From assembly GCA_964628835.1 (NCBI GenBank), contig CAZVME010000119.1, forward strand, positions 1-5,294: DNA of 5,294 nucleotides, in the 5' to 3' direction. This stretch comes from JAAGZL01 sp964628835. Its GTDB lineage: Bacteria > Pseudomonadota > Gammaproteobacteria > Chromatiales > Chromatiaceae. Position 1 is the stretch's first letter. Each line of letters opens with the position of its first letter. The notes beneath the pieces were generated by a model. It ran no database searches. It was not told the DNA's origin and saw only the letters and a list, made by a program, of their open reading frames with translations. Below are positions 1-5,168 of this stretch, one piece after another. The translations under genes were made by a program, and so were the position numbers.

Positions 1-1
1 G

Positions 2-1219
2 GAGCATGGTCACCGGCTGACCCAGGTACTGGAACAGGCCGATATAGTGGTGGTGAACAGCTGCGCCGTAACCGCAGAGGCGGTGCGTAAATCCCGCAAA
101 GCGATGCGCCGGGCGCATAACCGCAATCCAGAGGCCAAGCTGGTGGTGAGTGGCTGCTACGCATCGCTGGACCCCACAACCACCGCCCAGGAGATGGGGG
201 TGGATCTGGTGATCGGCAACCAGGACAAGGACCGACTGGTGGAGATCGTCAGCGCAGAACTCAAACTGAAGAACATGCCGCAACTGGCCACCGAGCCCGG
301 GGTGAACTTCCTGCTGGCCCGTGGTCGACAGCGGGCATTTATAAAGGTACAGGATGGGTGTCGCTACAACTGCACCTTCTGTATCGTAACCCTGGCCCGC
401 GGTGATGAGAGAAGCCGTCCCATTGCCGATGTGGTGGCTGAGATAAACCAGTTGCACACAGAAGGCATCCAGGAGGCGGTGCTTACCGGCGTCCACATCG
501 GCGGCTACGGCAGCGAGCTGGATAGTACCCTCACCGAACTGATTCAGCAGGTGCTGGAACAGACCACCATCCCCAGGCTGCGGCTGGGTGCGGTGGAACC
601 CTGGGACCTGCCGCAGCAGTTCTGGTCACTATTTGAAAATCCACGCTTCATGCCGCATCTGCATCTACCCCTGCAAAGCGGGTCGGACAGCATCCTGCGG
701 CGCATGGCCAGGCGCTGCAAAAAAAGTGAGTTTGCCCGCCTGGTGGCAGACGCCAGGGCCAAGACCCCCAACTTCAACATCACCACCGATGTCATTGTCG
801 GCTTTCCCGGCGAAGGGGAACCGGAGTGGTGCGAGTCACTGGAGTTTATCCGCAAGACCGGTTTTGGCCATCTGCACATATTCGCCTTCTCCCCGCGCAG
901 CGGCACCCTGGCAGCGGAGATGCCGCAGCGGGTAGACCGGGAGACCATGCGCCAACGCAGTCAGGAGCTGCACGAACTCGGCCAGCAGATGAAACGCGAC
1001 ACCCTGCAGAAGAACCTGGGGCAAACCTATCCAGTACTGATCGAGAGCAAGGAGCAGAACAGCGGACATGAGGGTGAGACCTGGACCGGATATACGCCAA
1101 ATTTCCTCCGGGTTGCTGTACCATGCGTAGCTGGAGACACCCTGGATAACCAGATTGTCGAAGTACAACTTGAGTCGATAAGCAGCGATGGAACAACCAT
1201 GCTGGGCAGGATCATATAG
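2..1219 (+). CDS. mtaB: tRNA t6A37 C2-methylthiotransferase MtaB, 5' end missing
   Basis: Radical-SAM methylthiotransferase predicted to convert t6A to ms2t6A at position 37 of ANN-decoding tRNAs, using two [4Fe-4S] clusters. The frame is open from base 2, upstream of the first GTG (base 47), and the upstream residues (ADIVVVNSC) are typical family sequence, so the gene runs off the left edge. By family length (about 430 residues) roughly the first 25-40 residues are lost, including the first of three cysteines that hold the auxiliary cluster. Numbering from the GTG at 47: the other two cluster cysteines are C6 (VNSC) and C37 (SGCY). The SAM-cluster motif CxxxCxxC is C105/C109/C112, followed by ARGDERSR. 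LTGVHIGGYG, LHLPLQSGSD and VIVGFPGE are conserved radical-SAM barrel segments. A C-terminal TRAM-like RNA-binding domain covers about residues 327-390. MiaB or RimO are less likely because of the HIGGYG and LQSGSD context. The IVTLARG stretch differs from the common IIPYARG. The stop overlaps the next gene's ribosome binding site. Confidence 0.88.
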   Translation, partial: EHGHRLTQVLEQADIVVVNSCAVTAEAVRKSRKAMRRAHNRNPEAKLVVSGCYASLDPTTTAQEMGVDLVIGNQDKDRLVEIVSAELKLKNMPQLATEPGVNFLLARGRQRAFIKVQDGCRYNCTFCIVTLARGDERSRPIADVVAEINQLHTEGIQEAVLTGVHIGGYGSELDSTLTELIQQVLEQTTIPRLRLGAVEPWDLPQQFWSLFENPRFMPHLHLPLQSGSDSILRRMARRCKKSEFARLVADARAKTPNFNITTDVIVGFPGEGEPEWCESLEFIRKTGFGHLHIFAFSPRSGTLAAEMPQRVDRETMRQRSQELHELGQQMKRDTLQKNLGQTYPVLIESKEQNSGHEGETWTGYTPNFLRVAVPCVAGDTLDNQIVEVQLESISSDGTTMLGRII

Positions 1220-1222
1220 GAG
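1218..1222 (+). promoter_or_regulatory. Ribosome binding site fixing the GTG start of the PAP2 gene
   Basis: AGGAG overlaps the mtaB stop codon and sits 5 nt before GTG at 1228. No ATG lies nearby in frame, so this site decides the GTG start. The overlap suggests translational coupling with mtaB. Confidence 0.7.
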
Positions 1223-1227
1223 TCACC

Positions 1228-1956
1228 GTGACATCCCCCTCTAACATCCAAGGCAAATGGCGCCCGCAGATTCTGATCTCGGCCAATCTGTTTGCCATCG
1301 TACTGTTTGTCAGCTGGCTGCTGGAGCCCACACGCTCCCTCTGGCTGGAGCTGGACAGCTGGGCCTTCTGGGCCATGAACAACTCCCTGGCCGAAGGCAG
1401 GTCTTGGCAGTGGCTGTGGGCCATAACCAACAACCGCGCCTTTGATCTGATACCGGCATTTTGCATGCTGCTGCTGTATGGCCACTACAGCCTGGGGCGG
1501 GATCGAAAGAATCTGAACCGCTATATCGCCATCGGTATTCTGCTGCTGATCACGGTACTGGTGGCATCACAGCTCGGCAAGGCGATCCCCATCAAGCGAC
1601 CCAGCGCCACCTTCCACTTCCCCGAGGCCCTGCGCCTCTCCCAGTTGGTGTCGGAAATAGTTACCAAGGACACGGCCAGCGACAGCTTCCCCGGAGACCA
1701 TGGTCTGATACTGCTGCTGTACGCAGGATTTGTGGCGTTCTTCATGCCGCGCAGATACGGCATCATCGCCGCCCTGATGGTTATCCCATTTACCCTGCCG
1801 CGTCTGATGAGCGGAGCCCACTGGCTCACCGACGAGATCGTAGGTGCCATAGCAGTGGCAGCTGTTACCCTGAGCTGGCTCCTGGCCACGCCACTGCACA
1901 GTATTGCGATCAATCAGTTTGAGGTCTGGGTCGCCAAACTGCGAAATAGAACCTAA
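1228..1956 (+). CDS. PAP2-superfamily membrane phosphatase
   Basis: Integral inner-membrane protein of 242 residues in the phosphatidic acid phosphatase type 2 superfamily. These enzymes remove phosphate from lipid or isoprenoid (pyro)phosphates through a phospho-histidine intermediate. About six hydrophobic segments are visible (roughly residues 14-32, 72-88, 99-117, 159-173, 177-192 and 203-222). The three signature motifs are present: K118...R124-P125; SFPGDH at 153-158, where H158 matches the general acid of the PSGH motif; and R192-x5-H198-x3-D202, where H198 matches the nucleophile and D202 its partner. The first motif is one residue shorter than the textbook K-x6-RP, and the second reads PGDH rather than PSGH. 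The GTG start is supported by a strong ribosome binding site. Substrate cannot be read from the sequence: undecaprenyl diphosphate, phosphatidylglycerophosphate and lipid A-linked roles are all possible. It lies 8 nt after mtaB and is probably cotranscribed. Confidence 0.85.
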   Translation: MTSPSNIQGKWRPQILISANLFAIVLFVSWLLEPTRSLWLELDSWAFWAMNNSLAEGRSWQWLWAITNNRAFDLIPAFCMLLLYGHYSLGRDRKNLNRYIAIGILLLITVLVASQLGKAIPIKRPSATFHFPEALRLSQLVSEIVTKDTASDSFPGDHGLILLLYAGFVAFFMPRRYGIIAALMVIPFTLPRLMSGAHWLTDEIVGAIAVAAVTLSWLLATPLHSIAINQFEVWVAKLRNRT

Positions 1957-2003
1957 CTGGATCTTTCGGCGCTGACACGGTTATAAACCATAATTACACC
2001 ACC

Positions 2004-2768
2004 ATGCTGATCGACAGCCACTGCCACTTTGACCACAGAAGATTTGACCAGGACCGAGCGGATGCCTGGCTGCGCGCCCGTGCAGCCGGGGTGATGGCAC
2101 AGGTGGTTCCATCCATCACAGCGGCAGACTGGACCAGGGTGAAACAGACCTGCGACAACCACTCCGGCCTGCACCCGGCCTACGGCCTACACCCCATGTT
2201 CTGGCATGAACATAAAGAGACCGATCCACAGCAGTTGCGCAGTTGGATCGAACAGGAAGCCCCGGTGGCGGTGGGCGAATGTGGCCTCGATTTCTATATG
2301 GACAACCCGAACAAACAGCGACAGCTGGAACTGTTTACGGCGCAACTGGAGCTGGCCATGGAGTTCAAGCTGCCGGTGATCATTCACGCCCGCCGCGCAG
2401 TGGATACGGTGACGAACTGCCTGCGCGGATACCCAGGGTTAAAGGGTGTACTACACAGCTACTCCGGCAGCCTGCAACAGGCGCAACGTCTCATGGATAT
2501 GGGTTTTCTCCTGAGCTTTGGTGGCCCCATCACCTACCTCAATGCCTCGCGTCTGCATAAGCTGGTGGCGGACCTTCCACTGGAAGCGATCATGCTAGAG
2601 AGCGATGCCCCGGATCAACCAGATAGCCAGCACCACAATCAGCGCAATGAACCTGCCTTCCTGCCGTCGATCCTGAAACAGGTCAGCGCGATCAGGGGCG
2701 AAGATCCAGAGTTGGTTGCCGCACGCACCACAGAAAATGCGATTAATCTATTTGGAATAACTGTATGA
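2004..2768 (+). CDS. TatD-family metal-dependent hydrolase, YjjV-like
   Basis: Predicted cytosolic TIM-barrel hydrolase of 254 residues from the TatD family, whose characterised members are divalent-metal-dependent DNases acting at 3' ends. The metal ligands can be seen in order: H7 and H9 (DSHCHFD), E92 (VGECGLDF), H128 (VIIHARR), H151 (LHSYSGS) and D201 (ESDAPD). GLHP at 61-64 is also conserved. The segments LHSYSGSLQQAQR and FGGPITY resemble E. coli YjjV more than TatD or YcfH, and the length matches YjjV (about 259). The ATG at 2004 starts directly at the conserved MLIDSHCHFD block, so the N-terminus is well placed, but no Shine-Dalgarno site is evident upstream (taattacaccacc). The stop overlaps the start of tcdA by 4 nt, which implies coupled translation. 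A nuclease or repair role is the family expectation. The true substrate in this organism is not shown. Confidence 0.9.
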   Translation: MLIDSHCHFDHRRFDQDRADAWLRARAAGVMAQVVPSITAADWTRVKQTCDNHSGLHPAYGLHPMFWHEHKETDPQQLRSWIEQEAPVAVGECGLDFYMDNPNKQRQLELFTAQLELAMEFKLPVIIHARRAVDTVTNCLRGYPGLKGVLHSYSGSLQQAQRLMDMGFLLSFGGPITYLNASRLHKLVADLPLEAIMLESDAPDQPDSQHHNQRNEPAFLPSILKQVSAIRGEDPELVAARTTENAINLFGITV

Positions 2769-3490
2769 GCCTTGATCAGGAACGGACAGAGATCCTCATT
2801 GGCCAGGACGGGATTAAACGTCTGGCGAACAAACATGTAATGGTGGTTGGCCTGGGTGGCGTCGGCGGCTACGCAACCGAGGCCGTCGCCCGCGCCGGTA
2901 TCGGCAAGATAACCATAGTGGATTACGATCTGGTAGCCTCCAGCAACTGTAACCGGCAACTACCTGCATTGCACTCCACTATCGGAAAACCCAAGACCGA
3001 GGTCATGAGCCAGCGATTGCTGGATATCAATCCTGGCCTGAACCTTGAGATCTTGGATAGCTTTCTTAACCCGGACAACATCTCTGAGGTATTGCGCGGC
3101 AGCTCCATCGACTATCTGCTTGACTGTATCGACAGCATCGCCTGCAAGGCCGACCTGGTTGCCACATGTCAAACTGAAGGAATCCCGGTGGTATCCGCTA
3201 TGGGTGCAGGCGGCCTGGTGGATGTTTCCCGGGCCAGGATCTCAACCCTGGAGAATACATTGATGTGTCCCTTGGCGCGTGAGATGCGCAGCCAGATGCG
3301 AAAGCTGGGGGCATCTCTGGACTACACCGTGGTGTTCTCGGATGAAACCCCGGTCAAGGGGCTTCCCCATCAACCCATCGACAGTCACAATCCGGGAAGG
3401 CCACAGGCCGTGAACGGCACCATCTCCTATATGCCGGGACTGTTTGGAATGATGCTGGCTGGCCATGTGATACAGAAGATGATTGAGTAA
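2765..3490 (+). CDS. tcdA: tRNA threonylcarbamoyladenosine dehydratase TcdA (ThiF/HesA family)
   Basis: E1-like ATP-dependent enzyme predicted to activate the t6A37 side-chain carboxylate by adenylation and cyclise it to ct6A. It has 241 residues, somewhat shorter than E. coli TcdA (about 268). Visible features: the glycine-rich nucleotide loop GLGGVGG (29-35) after VMVV; acidic D53 and D55 in IVDYDLV; the NCNRQ motif (61-65, NTNRQ in E. coli) with the ATP-contacting Arg; K75/K77 in GKPKTEV; D120 and D123 in LLDCIDS; and MGAGGLVD (146-153). The C-terminal part, YMPGLFGMMLAGHVIQKM, matches the family's membrane-proximal tail. No CxxC zinc pairs of the MoeB/ThiF type are seen, which favours TcdA. 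The ATG overlaps the tatD stop (ATGA), with a weak GGAA site at 2754-2757. The E. coli partners csdA/csdE are not nearby. mtaB, acting on the same nucleotide, lies 1.5 kb upstream on the same strand. Confidence 0.9.
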   Translation: MSLDQERTEILIGQDGIKRLANKHVMVVGLGGVGGYATEAVARAGIGKITIVDYDLVASSNCNRQLPALHSTIGKPKTEVMSQRLLDINPGLNLEILDSFLNPDNISEVLRGSSIDYLLDCIDSIACKADLVATCQTEGIPVVSAMGAGGLVDVSRARISTLENTLMCPLAREMRSQMRKLGASLDYTVVFSDETPVKGLPHQPIDSHNPGRPQAVNGTISYMPGLFGMMLAGHVIQKMIE

Positions 3491-3522
3491 GAGGATTAAG
3501 ATCCAGTCGCCTGCTGTAACTA

Positions 3523-3594
3523 TTAACCCGGCACCTAAGCCAAGTGCACCTATGCTAGACTTTTGGATAAACAACAAAAACAGTAGTTTTATAG
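3523..3594 (+). promoter_or_regulatory. Candidate promoter region for the secreted-protein gene
   Basis: The 170 nt between tcdA and the chosen start at 3661 contain no gene. Two weak sigma70-like options are visible. One is TGCTAGACT at 3553-3561, an extended -10 (TGn plus TAGACT) with no good -35. The other is TTGGAT (3563-3568) with TTTTAT (3587-3592) at 18-nt spacing. Either would start RNA between about 3567 and 3600. No terminator hairpin with a T-run is seen after tcdA, so read-through from the upstream cluster is also possible. Confidence 0.3.
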
Positions 3595-3648
3595 GAGTGT
3601 GGCAGCGGCATGAATCTGATTTGGATTGCCAACCCCAACAGCAGCAAC

Positions 3649-3655
3649 AGGAGGT
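3649..3655 (+). promoter_or_regulatory. Strong Shine-Dalgarno site choosing the ATG at 3661
   Basis: AGGAGGT, nearly the full anti-16S complement, lies 5 nt before ATG 3661. The upstream in-frame ATG at 3610 has only AGGAG at 3593-3597, 12 nt away. The stronger site and the resulting signal-peptide-like N-terminus favour 3661. Confidence 0.75.
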
Positions 3656-3660
3656 CGAAC

Positions 3661-4386
3661 ATGGCTCTTCTGACACGGCTACTGTTCCTTGCCCTGTACC
3701 TATTCAGCCACAGCGGCGCGCTGTTAGCGTTAACCCCAAAAAGCACACCAGATAGAAAATTTGCTGCAACAAAACCCAGCGGCAGCTTCACCTGGGTGGA
3801 TGGCCGTCGCGCCAGTTACGTGGCGGCACCGGTTACACCGTTTACCGACTCGGCACACCTGGAGACAAAGACCATCACCTTTGGCAAGAGGCTTAAGTGG
3901 CACGACGGGACCATCTGCACCAATTGGGGGCTAAAGCCCAACCACATCTACTGCGCCTTTCTGGAAGACCCGCTACTCAGTGACACCCAGCTTCGCAGTC
4001 AGGGCATAAACTCTGTCGCCCCCCTGTTGAATCAGGGCTACGAGGTTATCTGCGAAGGGGTAAGTATTGGAAGCCTGACCGATGTTGATGGACGCACCCT
4101 GATCGTGCCCATGTATAACTCCACCGTTAACGGCCTGTTTGAAAAGCCGATTGGGCGCAGCCTGATGCTAGAGATGGCCCGTGTGCTGAAGCTGCGCAAC
4201 TTCACCACAGCGACACCAGAACAGATCACACTACAGCGGTTCCGCGATGCCATCTCAGCATACGTTACTCACAGCGGCGGGTTTAATCTGAAGTTTTACC
4301 GCTCCCCTATCACCTGGAGCGTAATGGATGGGCTGATTGAGAGGCCTGACCTGAGAAAACAGATCGGCTTGGATCGGCCAGAATAA
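3661..4386 (+). CDS. Secreted protein of unknown family
   Basis: I do not recognise this protein's family. From ATG 3661 it has 241 residues and begins with a typical Sec signal peptide: basic MALLTR, then a hydrophobic stretch to about residue 19, with plausible signal peptidase I cleavage after SGA (20) or LLA (23). No lipobox cysteine is present, so a periplasmic or secreted location is inferred. Two parts are suggested. Residues about 65-165 look rich in beta strands (TKTITFG, YEVICEG, TLIVPMYN) and hold all three cysteines (C86, C98, C131), of which one pair could form a disulfide. Residues about 166-241 look more helical (SLMLEMARVLKL, LQRFRDAISAYV). The C-x2-W and YxxxxDPxLSD pattern near 86-108 is vaguely like small secreted lipocalin-type or inhibitor-type beta domains, but that is only a resemblance. 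An alternative start at 3610 would add 17 residues and give a longer signal n-region. It stands alone, 170 nt after tcdA and convergent with the next gene. Confidence 0.75.
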   Translation: MALLTRLLFLALYLFSHSGALLALTPKSTPDRKFAATKPSGSFTWVDGRRASYVAAPVTPFTDSAHLETKTITFGKRLKWHDGTICTNWGLKPNHIYCAFLEDPLLSDTQLRSQGINSVAPLLNQGYEVICEGVSIGSLTDVDGRTLIVPMYNSTVNGLFEKPIGRSLMLEMARVLKLRNFTTATPEQITLQRFRDAISAYVTHSGGFNLKFYRSPITWSVMDGLIERPDLRKQIGLDRPE

Positions 4387-4495
4387 CCAACCACTGCCAT
4401 ATACAGACAATTGTTGAAACTTGGGATCGGACCACCAATTCCCGAACCAGCATATGGGACTGTGGATTTGGCGGTCCAGTTAACACTCTGTCTAA
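4387..4495. other. Convergent intergenic spacer
   Basis: This 109-nt gap separates the stops of two convergent genes. It contains a 6-bp stem with a 9-nt loop (GGACTG 4457-4462 with CGGTCC 4472-4477, one G-T pair) but no T-run on either side. Transcription must end around here on both strands, yet no standard intrinsic terminator is visible. Confidence 0.4.
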
Positions 4496-4900
4496 TCAGT
4501 GCACTACCAGGCGCGGCAGAGTTTTGGCCTGCGCCACCCAATCCCGCACCTGAGTTATGGTTGGCACCTTGCGTACAAGGCCTTTTTTATCATTCACCTC
4601 TACCATCTTTGCCTGGAGGTTGTCGGGGTTTCTCTGGGCCAGCTCAGGGACCGTATCCACACCGGAGCACTCCAGCAGATCCGCATACTGGGTGCTGACA
4701 CCCTTGATTCTTGAAAGATCAGCACGATTGACCCAATTGAGGATCAGCGTCTCACTGATGCCGGATTTTTCCGCCACATCCGTTCTTCCTTTCTTTTCAC
4801 GGCAGCTCTGTAACAGGCCCTCCAGTGAGGTAATGCCAGACTCGATCAGTTTGGATGAATACGCCTCACCAATACCCTCAATTTCAGATAACTTAGACAT
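4496..4900 (-). CDS. DUF4332-like tandem helix-hairpin-helix protein
   Basis: Small cytosolic protein of 134 residues resembling DUF4332-type proteins. No activity is established for these, and the helix-hairpin-helix (HhH) folds suggest nucleic-acid or protein binding. Two related HhH units are visible: about residues 3-30 (IEGIGEAYSSKLIESGI) and about 61-88 (IKGVSTQYADLLECSGVDTV). Each has the I-x-G-[IV]-G/S turn followed by a helix and a 'xSG[IV]xT/S' second turn. The linker (31-60) is basic and ends in LILNWVNRADLSRI. After the second HhH, the ELAQRNPDNLQAKMVEVN block and the WVAQAKTLPRLV tail are typical of DUF4332 proteins. No catalytic motif, signal peptide or membrane segment is seen. 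The ATG is supported by AAGGAGA 5 nt upstream. It is transcribed toward the secreted-protein gene and has its own leader, so it is probably monocistronic. Confidence 0.85.
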   Translation of the reverse strand: MSKLSEIEGIGEAYSSKLIESGITSLEGLLQSCREKKGRTDVAEKSGISETLILNWVNRADLSRIKGVSTQYADLLECSGVDTVPELAQRNPDNLQAKMVEVNDKKGLVRKVPTITQVRDWVAQAKTLPRLVVH

Positions 4901-4905
4901 ATCTC

Positions 4906-4912
4906 TCTCCTT
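4906..4912 (-). promoter_or_regulatory. Ribosome binding site of the DUF4332-like gene
   Basis: On the minus strand AAGGAGA is followed by 5 nt and then ATG at 4900. This confirms the start and the strand against the overlapping plus-strand reading frames. Confidence 0.7.
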
Positions 4913-4956
4913 AAATTGTATGCCAGAATTGCGAGAAAACAGCTCTCTTAACTCCG

Positions 4957-4962
4957 ATCATA
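4957..4962 (-). promoter_or_regulatory. Candidate -10 element for the DUF4332-like gene
   Basis: On the minus strand TATGAT is a good match to the sigma70 -10 consensus, about 57 nt before the start codon. No convincing -35 lies at 16-18 nt (the bases there are purine-rich, around AGAAGA), so this would be a weak or activator-dependent promoter. Another minus-strand option is farther upstream: TTGTAT (reading from 5014) with a poor -10. Confidence 0.3.
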
Positions 4963-4985
4963 TCTGTTTGACACGCATCTCTTCT

Positions 4986-5014
4986 CTAACAAAGATACAT
5001 ACAGTCTATACAAT
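4986..5014 (+). promoter_or_regulatory. Possible divergent plus-strand promoter
   Basis: CTAACA (4986-4991), a 17-nt spacer and TACAAT (5009-5014) form a reasonable sigma70-like pair with 4 of 6 and 5 of 6 consensus matches. It would start RNA near 5021 and read into DNA with no visible gene. This rests on sequence similarity alone, and the AT-rich context makes chance matches likely. Confidence 0.2.
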
Positions 5015-5064
5015 AATTCTGGAGTTTGGAGACAACCAAGCAATTTAGTCGGTATTTATTGGCG

Positions 5065-5077
5065 AGCGGTGACCGCT
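5065..5077. repeat. 13-bp palindrome, operator-like
   Basis: AGCGGT-g-ACCGCT is a perfect inverted repeat of two 6-bp arms around one base. It is too tight to form an RNA hairpin but suits a dimeric DNA-binding protein. It lies about 165 bp upstream of the DUF4332-like start and downstream of the possible divergent promoter. Confidence 0.35.
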
Positions 5078-5080
5078 GGA

Positions 5081-5101
5081 GTCAAATAATATGATTTGGA
5101 C
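5081..5101. repeat. Imperfect inverted repeat
   Basis: GTCAAAT (5081-5087) and ATTTGGAC (5094-5101) are inverted copies except for one extra G, around a 6-nt AT-rich centre. It sits 3 bp after the 13-bp palindrome. Confidence 0.25.
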
Positions 5102-5168
5102 AAAATATTGACACTAATTCAGGGGGAGTGAATACAGGGACCGAGGAGCCGTTTTTTAGCGGCACAAC

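Noticed and set aside
836..1485. Long minus-strand frames opposite mtaB and the PAP2 gene
   Set aside because: They are composition shadows of GC-rich coding DNA. The plus-strand genes have catalytic motifs and ribosome binding sites.
3483..3755. Plus-strand 90-codon frame from a TTG, overlapping the tcdA end, with a short glutamine run
   Set aside because: It has no start site of its own, it overlaps the leader and start of the secreted-protein gene, and its glutamine run is the frame-shifted reading of a CAGCAG-type stretch. It looks like chance.
4457..4477. Stem-loop between the convergent genes as a bidirectional terminator
   Set aside because: The stem is only 6 bp with a wobble pair and a 9-nt loop, and there is no T-run on either strand.
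4557..5048. Plus-strand 163-codon frame opposite the DUF4332-like gene
   Set aside because: It is antisense to a gene with clear family motifs and a good ribosome binding site, runs on through that gene's promoter region, and shows no recognisable motif.
5108..5136. Perfect TTGACA followed at 17 nt by AATACA as a plus-strand promoter
   Set aside because: The -10 matches only half of the consensus and no gene follows. It is kept only as a remark on the intergenic region.
5144..5159. GCCG ... CGGC hairpin around a TTTTTT run near 5150 as a terminator
   Set aside because: The T-run is in the loop, not after the stem, and the stem is only 4 bp.
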